A stretch of 64,000 bases of DNA, taken from the NCBI GenBank assembly GCA_047967505.1, contig CM106538.1; one strand, written 5' to 3'. A program made the translations under genes and the position numbers. Numbering within the stretch: the first letter of the stretch is position 1; every line of letters starts with the position of its first letter. The stretch comes from Dipteris shenzhenensis. Taxonomy: Eukaryota > Polypodiophyta > Polypodiopsida > Gleicheniales. Below, in pieces: positions 1-10,270 of the stretch. Under the pieces are notes generated by a model. It searched no databases, was not told the origin of the DNA, and worked only from the letters and a program-made list of their open reading frames with translations.

Positions 1-1010
1 AGCAAATCATTGATACGAGCCATCGAATACCTGTGCTTAGTAGTGATATTATTTAATGCTCTGTAATCTATACAGAGGCGAAAAGTATCATCTTTCTTCT
101 TCTTCAATATCACTGGTGAAGCAAAAGGTGAGAAACTTGGTTGAATCTGCCCCAGCTTGAGGTATTCTTCCAGTTGTCTTCGCACCTCTGCCTCTTCAGT
201 AAAACTCAACCTATAGGGAGGTCTATTTACAGGTTCTACCCTTGGGATTAGTTCAATCTTATGCTGAACATTCCACTCTAGAGGTAACCCATAAGGTAGC
301 TCATCCCTAAAACAATCAAAGAACTCCTCTGCTATTTGATCAGCCAGCTTGGCCATCTCTCCATTTTGAGCAACATCAGTGCTCACCAAAGAATCATCAA
401 TTGGCTCTACTAATGCTGTACAAAGAAATAAAAACTCTTCTTGAGCTTGTCGAATTTCCATTATAGAAACCAACGGTCCTTGAGGTATATCTTTTTCACC
501 TCGTAAGACATACAGCACATCATTCATCTTGAATTGATAAATGTGCTTTTTCCAATCTATGGCTAGATTCTTCCTAGAATGGCAAGCCTTGCCCAGGGCT
601 ATGTCTGCATGAGCAAGCTTTGTCATTTCAAAATCAAGCTTCTCAGCATAGTCCTGAATTCAAAGCTCCAACTGGGTAACCCTTTGGTCTCATACTTCAG
701 TTGAACTTCCATCTGCCATTCTGACTATATATGCATAGTCAGATGGACTAGTCTTTAGTTTCAGCCTCTTTACAAGCTTGGAGTTAATTACATTGTGCGT
801 TGACGCTGAGTCAAACAACACAATGACATCATGATCAGCTACTTGCTCTTTCATCTTAATTAACTCCGTATCATTAAAGGCTGTATACCCCATTGCTGCA
901 GGCTTTGATAGGATATTATCAGGTGCACTAGTTACTAACTTAGCAATAGACACACATAACAAAACAGGTACTGACCTCTGAGAAGATCCCGCTAGCTGAA
1001 TTTGCATTTA
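1..1010 (-). pseudogene. Gypsy pol fragment: retropepsin and N-terminal reverse transcriptase
   Basis: Near 690-1007 the minus strand encodes a retropepsin-like stretch with VLFDSASTHNVI, matching the plant gypsy protease signature D-S/T-G-A-T-H-N-F/V-I, with Ser in place of the usual Gly. Below 690 the reading continues through a linker into RT: the proline-rich approach (VNRPPYRLS), then PFASPVILKKKK and CIDYRALNNITTKHRYS, the first conserved RT blocks, which end at the window edge. The catalytic YxDD box would lie outside the window. The protein cuts the polyprotein and copies element RNA in virus-like particles. A frame change near 690 separates protease from RT, so the copy is a pseudogene. 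Confidence 0.75.
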
Positions 1011-2190
1011 TTTTGCTCTGGGACTTCCCTCCATTTCCATGTCACATCCTGAGACCACCATCTCAGCCATCCGATGATCCTTGTTTTGTGGACAATCTTT
1101 CCAATGATGAGGCTGAAGGCATCCAAAACACAAGCCTTCTCTCCTTGTTTTTTCCCTTTGCTCTTTGCTCTGGGTTCAAAGAAGACTTCGATCCGGGCTG
1201 CCATTGGTGTTACTTTTCTTTTCATTCCAATGGTGGTACTTGATTTAGGAGTCTCAATTAGTTTCGCCTGCTTGGCTTGACCACTAGGCTGTGAGGCACT
1301 CCTTTTGCTAATCCACTTCTTCTTAAACCCAATTTTCTTCGGGTACCCATACTAAGTCCCAACTTGCACAAACCCACTTGGTCTGTTCCCTTTTGCATCC
1401 TCGTAGTTCAGGGCTATGGCAATTGCTTCATCCAACGTGTTTGCATACTTAGCCCGAACTTCCATCTTGATTCGATCATTCAATCCAAAGATAAAATCTT
1501 TTACTTGGATTGACTGAGGTAGGGGTTCATCAACCTTCATTACACTTTCTCTGAACTTATCAGTGTATTCCACCATTGATAAATTTCTCTGACGAAGGTC
1601 TTGATACTGATCCCAAGCTTGGGATGCTTCGTTAGGAGTTAAGAAGTGTTTTTTAAATTCTTTTTTAAACAACTCCCAAGTAGTGGATGCCACTCCATCT
1701 TTCTACTGTTTTATCCACCACCTATCCACTGCCTCATTAAACATATGGGTGGCCTCGCAGATTTTCTTCATATCATTCCTAATTTCACAAATGGCAAAGG
1801 CCTCGTCCCATTTGTGTAACTAGGACTCAATGATATCGGAACTATGGTCAGAAATCCGATCAGAATACTTTTCTGGCCTATAATTGGCAATATTAGGCAC
1901 TTAGCCCTCCTAGGCTCGATTGTATGAACACTGGACTCCGATTCTATTGGAGATTTACCTTTCTCTTCATGGGATGGTCTAGTAGACATACTACGTACCA
2001 TTTTCCTGAGCTTAGATTGCCCTACATTTGCTTGTAACTGCTATGCTAAAATGTGTTGCAAGGCATCCTCTAACATTGCAATTCTGCCAGATAGTGTATG
2101 ACCTACTGGGCACGACACTTGTGGGGTTAGCTAGACTCCTGGCTCTACGGGATCCATCCTAGAAGCTTCTTCTTCTACTTCCATTTAGGT
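1011..2190 (-). pseudogene. Gypsy gag (capsid and zinc knuckle), frameshifted
   Basis: The best-preserved part is 1352-1693, a Retrotrans_gag-type capsid segment containing FKKEFKKHFLTPNEA and EYTDKFRESV. Closer to the protease, around 1075-1135, one frame reads CFGCLQPHHWKDCP. This is a C-X2-C-X3-H-X4-C knuckle, a spacing seen in plant gypsy gag proteins. The N-terminal part lies at about 1700-2190 and is broken by stops and frame changes. Gag forms the particle shell and binds element RNA. No intact start can be chosen with confidence. Confidence 0.65.
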
Positions 2191-3262
2191 CGATGGGTGT
2201 TTTAAAAAATAATAAAAAAAATAATAATAAAACACTGCTTGAAACTGTATTTACAATTCGAAAGTCCAACTTCCAAATTTACAGCTAATTAGGATATATC
2301 TCACTGTAACCAAACCCCGCTTTTCCCTATACTAGGGAAACTCCTACAATCCAAAATAACTCAAACACGGAGGCAATTAAATGAGTACATATTCCAACGA
2401 ACTTTAGAAGGCATAGAGAGCTCCTTGGTCATATTTCAGCTGCATGATGAAATCTCGCAGATGCTATTTGAACACATGCCCATGCGGGTAACAGGATATC
2501 TCAAGACGAGTCTGTGAGCAATACATGCACGTAGCAATTCCTTTTGCACCCGCTCTCTATGAGTATCTGTTCTGGATGCAACCTGCAAAGTAATCGTGTC
2601 GTAGCAGCAAACACCCCGTCCAACTCCAATCTTTGATATTAACAAAAATTTTGTCAAACATTTACTACGTCCGCTCCAAATGACGTGAGCTCAATCTGAT
2701 ATTGAATTATAACCACAGCTAGCCCCCCCATGATACCAATAAGCTCTGAAGTCAATAAGCTGTGATCAATGCGTGCGCCACCCTGATGTTCCACGCAGCC
2801 CCAACATTGATGAGCTATTGCGAACAAAGAAGAGCGTGATCATTTATCACGTCCGTAGGTCTCTTCATTTCCATGACTTTGCTAGCAAAGCCAAGCCCAC
2901 ACACATATGTCTTCCTTACATGCGCAGCTTGTATGCCAAATGTTTCAATCCCTTTATAATTAAAACATCAAATCGCACTCAAGTCACACAATCATCATTT
3001 GTTTTGACATCGATTTGGAATATTGATCGGGTACCTCCTATTTCGATGATGTTCGTGAACATATCGTACCGAAATACAATGTGTGTTTCATGTTATTCGT
3101 CATCAATTTTGGGCATCACACAGCCCTTTGATTCACAAATTGGTGGGACATACTGCAGACACACAAATACCGTGGATAGAGAACACCAAAGCCTTCCTCA
3201 ATTCATCGTTGGTCTGAAGCTGTACGTCGAGTTGACAGACCACGATGATCACCAAATTATGT
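2191..3262 (-). other. Leader region of the gypsy remnant, no supported gene
   Basis: This lies between the gag start and the primer-binding site. An open frame on the plus strand at 2773-3279 has no recognisable domain, overlaps the PBS and is probably chance. A sequence at about 2732-2749 (gataccaataagctctg) resembles a scrambled tRNA-Met PBS and may mark an old rearrangement. Confidence 0.4.
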
Positions 3263-3274
3263 GCTCTGATACCA
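3263..3274 (-). promoter_or_regulatory. Primer-binding site of gypsy element (tRNA-Met type)
   Basis: The minus strand reads TGGTATCAGAGC, the standard plant retrotransposon PBS complementary to the 3' end of initiator tRNA-Met. Two bases separate it from a TG/CA LTR edge at 3277, as expected. Confidence 0.75.
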
Positions 3275-3276
3275 AA

Positions 3277-3690
3277 TGACACATCTATAACTGCTTACTC
3301 CTAGCTTTACATTGAATCACGGGCATAGGCACACAAAATCACCTCCCAGTCAATTTCGGTGGTAGTAAGCTTTCTTATCTGAAATTTCTTACGTTGAAGC
3401 TCTTGCTTACTAAATTTCCACCAAGCCCCGAAATTCCCTAGATGGATCTAGTATGCCACATGTCTTCAATTTAGGGTCCCTCCTTAATGCATCTTTTACC
3501 CCTCTCTTGGGATATTATTAAAGCCATTTGCCATTTGGCACATTTCATGCATTTAGTTCCCTTAGCCTTAGATCCACCTAGTCTAGTGCCATATCACCCT
3601 CACCAAGGATCTTGACCTTGATTCCTTTTTGATCATTTACATGAAGCCCAAACAAATATAATACAAGCATTGATCCTTTAAAGGAAAATG
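3277..3690 (-). repeat. Probable gypsy 5' LTR
   Basis: The edge at 3277 next to the PBS is well placed: the minus strand ends ...GTGTCA. No second copy is present in the window to define the far end, so 3690 is only the point where copia gag sequence becomes readable. Confidence 0.45.
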
Positions 3691-3709
3691 CCAACTGACC
3701 CTTCCAAGG

Positions 3710-4236
3710 TCATGTTACCTCGACTTGGGCATAACACGAAGTACTCAAGAGTGGATTCAAAGCGTGAACATCTTGCATGTTCCTCATGAGAACCACCATT
3801 TTGTCTTCATTATCCAGTTCACATTTAAGGCCTACTAGCTGAGTAATAAGGCAATACATAGTAGTGAGATGATCACTAAATTCATTTGTATAAGCCATCT
3901 TTAGAACATAGAACTTAAGCTTTAGAAACACTTTAGAATTAGTAATCTTGCTACCAAAAATGCCATTGAGATTATCCCAGATCTGATTGGCTGCTAACTT
4001 GAAGTCCATGCGATGAATAAGAGTATCAGCCAAACCAAGCCCAATAATAGTAATCGCCTTTTGTTTTTTCTGCTTCTAGGTTTTATAGTCGGTCTGATCT
4101 GAAGAGGGTGATTCGTCATCATCAGAAGGCCTTCCCGCATAAGAATTAATTGCATCTTTGTTTGCCATGTTGGGATTCCTTTTCCACAAAACGTTTCAGC
4201 TGCTGTAAAAGAGATAGGAGCAATGTATGAAGCCAT
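3710..4236 (-). pseudogene. Copia-type gag N-terminal fragment (UBN2-like)
   Basis: From an ATG at 4236 the minus strand gives a short N-terminus, MASYIAPISFTA, followed by a linker. After a frame change near 4030 it continues with LADTLIHRMDFKLAANQIWDN and later LKFYVLKMAYTNEFSDHL. These match the UBN2/copia gag region, where the element folds its capsid domain. The fragment stops at 3710 by abutting the gypsy LTR. No zinc knuckle, protease or polymerase of this copy is present. A purine-rich leader continues to about 4500 without further coding content. Confidence 0.6.
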
Positions 4237-4599
4237 TGAATAATATATGTCGAAGATGATAGAAATAAATAGCCAGCCAGTGTTGAGTATAAGAGAGAGA
4301 GAGAGACAAGGCCAATTGTGTCTCCTTGCTAAGTATAAACAGCTGATCATAATAGTAGTAGGACTAAATGGCCTCTACTACCCACACAGCCCATCCATCC
4401 TTTGGACTGTCAATCGGCTGCCTCTAGATCCCTATGACTACCTCCTGCACCTACTGCTCATGTAGGAGTGAGTCAGGGATGCAGATGCCCTTCTAGGGGA
4501 GCCCCCATCAGGGCTCCTTGAGCTACAAGATTGCTGGGTATTGATTTGACATTGTGGTACCCGCCAGGATACCAGTGGCTCTACCCCTATGCAGAGCCC
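4237..4599. other. Leader/unclassified sequence, nothing coding seen
   Basis: There is a short GA run at 4290-4305 and some C-rich text. No domain, splice-supported exon or repeat was recognised. It may be the leader of the adjacent copia gag fragment. Confidence 0.3.
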
Positions 4600-4960
4600 A
4601 GTCTCCCACCTAAAAAAATGATCCAGCCTCTCTAAATGACCGTCATGCTTGTGCTGGCCAAAGGAGAAACTAAGGCTACCTGGATGTGGGAAATCCCTCT
4701 TCTAGAGCTTTATTTGTTAGCAAGGGTGGCATCACTTTTAGTTTGTCTCCTCCCCCTTCAACACCATACTACTAGGCCTAGCGAGTTTGGAGTCTTCCTC
4801 TTGCTAATTTCTTCAACCCCCTCTCCACATCTTCTTCTGTGATGATACCATGTGTGGCCTTGATAAAGAGATGTCGGTTGGTCTTTTCTCCCCCTTCTCT
4901 CTTGTAGAGTTCCTTGACAAACGTTATCGTGTCTTGCCATGTCGCATTTGTGCATGATTT
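4600..4960 (-). pseudogene. LINE ORF2 fragment (linker before reverse transcriptase)
   Basis: The minus strand reads GIITEEDVERGLKKLARG and, further on, PPLLTNKALEEGFPTSR. In LINE ORF2 proteins the segment just before RT has the pattern IT-x-EDV-x-x-GL-x-x-L-x-x-GKA, then a spaced L-P-x-L-x-x-L-x-N-x-A-x-x-EGFP-x-x-W. Both blocks are present in order and with similar spacing, interrupted by stops. The next expected block (NYRTI) is absent, so the copy is truncated near 4600. It resembles the linker region of the same kind of element seen on the plus strand at 6-8.3 kb. It is a dead fragment. Confidence 0.55.
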
Positions 4961-5289
4961 TTGTTAGGATTTATTTAGCTCTTTATAGGTATGGGACGTC
5001 CTGCATTGGGATATTGCTTTTCTATTTCTTCCCTCATATATGTGAGCCTGTGTATAGTTCCACCCTCAAATGGGGAGATGCTGTGGATTTCTGTTTTCCT
5101 AAAGCTAATTTTGTTCCTTCACTCCCATTATCAATCCTGAGGTACTTCATGATAAGCCTTGTGAGTAGACTTATAATCATGTATTGAATCACGCTTGACC
5201 CTTGTGACATGTGTGGCATCCTGTGTCCTACAAAGAGGGGGAGCTGTTGCATATCTGAAGTCTAAAGCACCCACATAGGGTGTTGCCCA

Positions 5290-5494
5290 TGTGGCAGACC
5301 TGCTTGCTCGAAGGAGCATTGGACTGCAAGCAATTTGCCAAGGTAGCTTGAATAATTTTTGTTGTGTCCTTGGCAACCTTTGTCATGTATGATGTGCAGT
5401 AAGCTACTGCTCCATGTGGGGTAAGAACAAATTGAATGTCTAGGTTGGCTCCCCAAAGCTTTGACGATGTAGCATTGAAGTGATTTGTGTACAT
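5290..5494 (-). pseudogene. Helitron-type Rep/helicase-like fragment
   Basis: The minus-strand frame contains KLWGANLDIQFVLTPHGAVA, then YCTSYMTKVAKDTTKII, then KQVCHMGN. This follows the order of a conserved segment in Helitron-encoded helicase-like proteins (also annotated as PIF1-like): LW-x-AN-x-DIQ-x-V-L-D-P-Y-A, then Y-x-x-x-Y-x-x-K, then QVRHIGN. The similarity breaks off right after HMGN, and no Walker A or B motif is found nearby, so only a short piece survives. Rolling-circle Helitrons encode this protein in the nucleus. The call rests on remembered family patterns, not on an alignment. Confidence 0.5.
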
Positions 5495-6024
5495 GTCTTT
5501 GGGTTGCCTTTTCAGTAGTGTTTTTGATTGGGTAAGTAACTACTTTCTCATGACAATGACTCGTGCTGCATCTAGTGATACCCTCTTCCAGCCTCTTCTT
5601 TCTTCACTACCATCGATGATGCAACCAGTTTTGTGGCTTCCACCTTGGGAGTGGTGGAGCATGGGATTGAGGGCGCATGGGGCATAGGATGGTAGCCACT
5701 CATCTTTCGATTCAAAGACAATTAGGCTTGCCTTGCAGCACCATGTAGGTGGATAATTTTACAAGACACCCCCAAATCCACTTGGAGAGGACCTCCCACC
5801 CTATAATGGAGGAGAGGTGCACCCTCCTACAGCAGTGGGACATAGCCTACAAGGAGGGGACACGACTTCTTCTTTTTTTTCCAAAAATATTACTTCATTA
5901 AGTATGAATGAAAACTGCAAGAGCTTATGTGGGAGTTTATCATGCCATGCATGAGAAAAAAACTAGCTCAAAAAGAGCTAACGGTGCATCTATAGGGGAA
6001 CGGGGTCTATGAGATTCAGAGACT
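5495..6024. other. Sequence upstream of LINE ORF2, no supported gene
   Basis: It contains a T-rich run at 5871-5885. No domain was recognised on either strand. It could be the 5' part or ORF1 remnant of the plus-strand LINE that follows, but nothing shows this directly. Confidence 0.3.
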
Positions 6025-7175
6025 ATGATCTGCACTGTTTGGAATTGTAATGGTATCTTATGGTCAAATCTTGGAATCATACACAAGACAAGACATAGCT
6101 TTCTACACAAAGGCCCATCATAGTGTGCTTTGCCTGTAGTCATTGGATACACATGGGAGACAACATATATATTAGGATGAGACTTGGGAGAGAAATGGAG
6201 TGCGTGGATTGGGAGGAGTGGCAATACTTTACAAATGATCTCTTACCGGGATGATCCCTGTTGAGAGGCATGCAACATATTTCATATTTCTTTTGAATCC
6301 AACTCGACGCACTTCTCGATAGGATGGCTTCATCACAGTATGCCATTTCCCTCTCGAGACCTCACACCCTTAGCTAGGATTTCCGTGAGGAGGCTAAGAC
6401 TTCACCATACACAGCCCTCAATCCAACATCATGGATTTCTGAAGCCGCGGGGAAGACTTCAACACAAGGACCAATATGCGTCATGTATTACTTCTTGATG
6501 TTCAAGATGATTCTTGATTCTATTTTAGTGCCGGATATTGATCTCTTACCGGGATGATCCCTATTGAGAGGCATGCAACATATTTCATATTTCTTTTGAA
6601 TCGGACTCGACGACGCACTTCTTGATAGGACCGCTTCATCACCGTATGTTATTTCCCTCTCGAGACCTCACACCCTTAGCTAGGATTTTTGTGAGGAGGC
6701 TAAGACTTCACCATACGCAGCCCTCCATCCAACATCATGGATTTCTCAAGCCATGGGGAAGACTTCAACGCAAGGACCAATACGCATCATGTATTACTTC
6801 TTGATGTTCAAGTTGATTCTATTTTAGTGCTAGATATTGATCTAGATGAGAGTATCCGTAGACAGGTGAGCTCTGCTCACCTTGTATGGACACACTTTCT
6901 TGGACATGGGTAGGATACTTGACCTTGCCATCTATAATCGTCTAGATCGATGGCCTTCATCAGGTGGGTTAACTTGCTTTTTCACACCGAGAGGGGGGAG
7001 GGGAGGGGCGGCTAGTTTGACTACCTCATGGGATTACCTGTCGGCCCCACATATCATTAGATTCTTTGTTTCTCCACCACCACGAGGAGTTGACCACACC
7101 TATCTTCTCTTTAGTATATCCATCTCCTATTGCATGACGCACACCAAGACACCATCCACACAGTACAGATCATGA
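6025..7175 (+). pseudogene. LINE AP-endonuclease domain, with internal duplication
   Basis: The reading starts ICTVWNCNGIL, where the Asn of the EEP-family N-terminal WN-x-NG motif is present. It passes GVAILYK at about 6210, and a degenerate GDFN-like box (GEDFNTRTN) at about 6450. It closes with LDLAIYNRLDRWPSSGGLT near 6915 and GVDHTYLL near 7090, where the DH pair corresponds to the C-terminal catalytic His motif of EEP nucleases. Such a domain nicks target DNA to prime reverse transcription. A 303-bp segment (6237-6539) is repeated directly after itself, and several stops and frame shifts interrupt the frame, so no active enzyme is expected. Confidence 0.6.
6237..6844 (+). repeat. Tandem direct duplication, about 303 bp x 2, inside LINE endonuclease
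   Basis: Both copies begin gatctcttaccgggatgatc (6237 and 6540) and end in agtgc(c/t)(g/a)gatattgat. They differ by scattered substitutions, a 3-base insertion in copy 2 (gac after gactc) and a few missing bases near its end. A unit of 303 bases is a multiple of three. Confidence 0.85.
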
Positions 7176-7369
7176 CATCCGCTTCGACTACTACCTCTCC
7201 TTTGGGTGCTTTGCATGTCTTTCTAAGTTACTTATAGATTCCGAAGACATTATGCTCCTAGAAGATCGAGCTGCTTTGATCATCTGCTTCCTTCATGAGG
7301 CCGCCATGCACACTTCTACACACACCAACACCCCACTTGGCCACCGTCCTTGATCTAGTACCTTGCAGA

Positions 7370-8320
7370 ATAGTTGATATGATGATGAGTGTAAGGCTTA
7401 CATTATCAACTAATATTCGAGACTAAGTATCACCTTCGAAGTGTAGCAAAGATGATACACGAGTATTGCTGCTTGGTTTGCAAGAAGGAGCGGTTTTCAT
7501 TTGCTAGAATGAGGAGTTAATAAATATTCTGATTAGTAACAACTCCAAGGAGTCCACTCTCCTATAATAGAGACCACACTTAGGCGTCTTATGCACGCAT
7601 ACTATACAACATTCCCTACCAACAGCCACTTCACCTCTCATAGCTATTCCCTCTTGCACACTATTCACCCGTGGTGGCATCAAACATGCAACTTTGCAGC
7701 TCCATATTGGCCAAGTCAAAGATCATGAGGGACTATGTACCTATATATTGCATATGGACTAAGTACTATGGCTCCAATCTTAGTAAGCTTTTCAATTAAG
7801 TGGTTTGTACCTGTTTCTTTGACACCTGGATCCTTAATACCATCACTCCCATTCACAAGGCAAGGAATCCCATGAGCTCAAAAAACAATAGGACCATCAT
7901 GATTGGGCATGTCGCGCCCAATATCTATGCATCAGTGCTCGACACAAAGAAATGTCAGTTTGCAGAGCTCTAGGGACTTAGAATTGATGGACAATAAGGC
8001 TTTTGGGTTGATCATGCGACTCTAGATCACATCCTTATACTTAGAGGTGTCGTTGAGGAGGCCAGAGCATGAAGATAGAGGGTTTATTGCTGCTTTGTTA
8101 CTTATCCTCATCCATGACATTAGTAGGTGAGGGTAATGAGAGATGTTGGTATGCCTGTTCAGGGAGATGGTTTGAGATCCTAGGACTCGGTATGCATAGA
8201 TTACCGCTTTTAGTATAGCCTTGACAACCCCTTTGTTCTACTCACTTACCACAATGCTAGGTAGGTTATTCAAGGAGGATCTCATACAGCTACACACATT
8301 CAGAATTGGTTAGCCTATAG
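7370..8320 (+). pseudogene. LINE linker and N-terminal reverse transcriptase
   Basis: The linker has YDDECKA then ARRSGFH, resembling the WYDEECK...RRKRR pattern that follows LINE endonucleases. RT begins with NNRTIMIGHVAPNIYASVL at about 7890 and continues TLDHILILRGVVEEARA near 8020 and VYCCFVTY near 8075. These are the first RT blocks, where the polymerase fingers bind template. A possible continuation, MRDVGMPV, is at about 8128. The catalytic FADD block is missing, and stops occur in every frame. Confidence 0.65.
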
Positions 8321-9119
8321 TGAGCTTCCTGTGAATCTCAGCCTCCATAGAGATTATTGCTTATAGATATTGGAGGAGGGCTTCTTTGATCTATTAGGCT
8401 ACATACAAATCTACCTCCCCTACTCTTTGAGGATTTGGTACTATGCATACATATCGACATTAGCACTCTATCATGGGTTGTATGCCATTGCACCCCTGTG
8501 CACCACTGAAGCCTCTCAAGGACTTAGCTCCTCAGGTAGCATAGTGCTGCCACACCTCAGCTCCCATGCTCTCAATGGGATCAAACACTTTGTAGTATAT
8601 GGGTGCATATGGCTGCCTAGAATCTCCACCCATTCAGCTCATTGTATCTGGACTTTTCAGTCTCATAGACCCTTAGGTGTTTCAAAAACTTTTATAAACT
8701 TTCTTTCTTTCTTTGTATCCTCTTTAATTTTCTTCATCCACAAAGTGTCTTTTCCTTCTACTATTATAATGACCTGCCTTGATCTTGCTTGTAATGACAT
8801 CCCCTACTAGGATAACAGGATCAGTTGACAACTATAGGCAAAGATCTTGACACAAAGACTTTATGATTTTAGGTGTTAGTGTCATCATATGTGTGCCCCA
8901 TTCATGATGGTAAACATGGTCGCCATATCTTATACATTTATGAAATGTTTTTTAATGCATGATTGAGTTTTTTAGAAAACTAGAGTGATTTGAAACCAGT
9001 TTTGTTCAAATACAAGTCACTTATGAAGATTCTCATTCAATCAGGATCAAGAAAATGTGACATGCATTCCTGTCTGAAGCATTCATAGCACATGAAAAAA
9101 ATTGAATGTTTTTTAGCAC
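8321..9119. other. Unclassified sequence, one open frame without recognised domain
   Basis: A 146-codon plus-strand frame (8370-8810) is open but hydrophobic and shows no motif I recognise. It may be chance or an extension of the LINE. Nothing else was seen. Confidence 0.3.
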
Positions 9120-10016
9120 TGTTTGCATGTCCATGGAAATTCCAGGAGTTATAGCCACACTTAGATGCATACTTAGACTTGTGGCAGAAGAGGATATCGA
9201 GCTTATGTAGATGGATGTCAAGACAGCTTTCTTGCATGGGGATCTGCATGAGGAAATTTACATGGTATAGCCGAAAGGCTTTGAAGAAAAGGGCAAAGAG
9301 CATTTGATTTGCAACCTGAAAAAGAGTCTCTATGGGCTTAAGCAAGCACCTAGACAATGATATCAAAAGTTTGATGCTTTCATTCGGTCCCAGGGTTCCC
9401 AAAGAAGTGAGATTGATCACTACCTCTACAATTAAAGGGCTAAGGATAATATCTTGATACTCTTGGCACTTTATGTTGATGATATGCTATTGGCTAGCAA
9501 GAACACTTATCAGCTAGATGCATTGAAGACCAAGTTGCATGAGGCCTTTGACATGAAGGATTTGCGACCTCCAGATCATATTCTTTGGATGCGCATCACG
9601 CGTGACTGCAGTAGGAAACTCGTTTGGCTTTCACAGAAGGAGTATGTTACAAAAGTGTTGCAACATTTCAATATGGAGGGGGGGAAGGCAGTAAGTACTC
9701 CATTGCCTCCATATGTGAAACTGAGTCAGGCAAATAGTCCCAAATTAGATGAGGAGAGGTCCATGATGGCCAAGGTTCCTTATGCATCAGAGGGGTTGGG
9801 AGTCTTATGTATGCTATGATGGCTACTAGACCGGACATTGCATTTGTAGTGGGAGTTGTTAGCCAATATATGGCTAATCCAAGAAAGAGACATTCAGAGG
9901 CAATTAAGTGCATCATGAGGTGTATGAAGGGTACCTAGGAGATGTATATCTGCTTTGGCAGAGGAGAGATGCGTGTACTTCGGTACACAAATTCAGACTA
10001 TGCAGGGCATGTGGAT

Positions 10017-10270
10017 GCCTTCTCCTATTCAGAGAAAAGCTTCATTGGCCCTCAAAAACAAGGAGAAATAGAATGGCGACAAGTGAGACCACGACATACC
10101 CCCTCTACATCAAAATGAGAATTGATTGAAATGAATACTTGGCTCCTATGCAATATGCACCTCTGTTTGGGAGGAGAAACCTATAGACAGGTCTCAGGTA
10201 TCCCCATGGGATTCACTTGCTACCCTCTATGGTGCAACCTCTACCTATTCTGGTTCGAGTACAATTTCAC
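10017..10270 (+). pseudogene. Penelope-like element reverse-transcriptase fragment
   Basis: At about 10130-10265 the plus strand reads NMHLCLGGETYRQVSGIPMG followed by FTCYPLWCNLYLFWFEYNF. The arrangement F/L-x-GG-x-x-Y-x-Q-x-x-GIPMG-x-x-C-x-P-L-x-x-NLYL-x-x-x-E-x-x-F is that of RT blocks in Penelope-like elements and related telomerase-type RTs. In copia, gypsy and common LINE RTs the corresponding blocks are worded differently. The catalytic YxDD block should follow, but the sequence switches to a gypsy integrase on the other strand. Only about 45 residues are convincing. Family assignment is from memory of motifs. Confidence 0.5.

Larger units (their letters stand above)
1..3690 (-). mobile_element. 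Ty3/gypsy LTR retrotransposon remnant (5' half: LTR edge, PBS, gag, protease, RT start)
   Basis: Read on the minus strand, the order is LTR edge (about 3690 to 3277), primer-binding site (3274-3263), a leader of about 1.1 kb, gag, aspartic protease, then the start of reverse transcriptase, which runs off the left edge. Protease before RT with no integrase between them in the visible part fits Ty3/gypsy rather than copia. The coding part has frameshifts and stops, so this copy is dead. The outer LTR limit is not clear because a copia gag fragment starts near 3700. No target-site duplication could be assigned. Confidence 0.75.
6025..8320 (+). mobile_element. LINE (non-LTR retrotransposon) ORF2 remnant: endonuclease, linker, RT
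   Basis: On the plus strand an AP-endonuclease-like domain starts near 6033 (ICTVWNCNGIL) and ends near 7130 (VDHTYLL). A linker with YDDECKA follows near 7380, then RT blocks near 7885-8200: NNRTIMIGHV, TLDHILILRGVVEEAR and VYCCFV. The gene is broken by stops and frame changes throughout, and similarity ends near 8300 before the catalytic FADD box. This order (EN then RT, no integrase) is diagnostic for a LINE. The wording of the RT blocks resembles LINEs I associate with ferns and other seed-free plants. ORF1 is not recognised. Confidence 0.7.

Noticed and set aside
2732-2749. Second primer-binding site in the gypsy leader
   Set aside because: The order of the two half-motifs is reversed compared with a real PBS, and no LTR edge adjoins it.
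2773-3279. 168-codon plus-strand frame in the gypsy leader
   Set aside because: It runs through the primer-binding site, has no domain and lies antisense to the element.
8370-8810. 146-codon plus-strand frame as a membrane protein gene
   Set aside because: Hydrophobic composition alone is not evidence. There is no start context, domain or neighbour support, and it lies in transposon debris.
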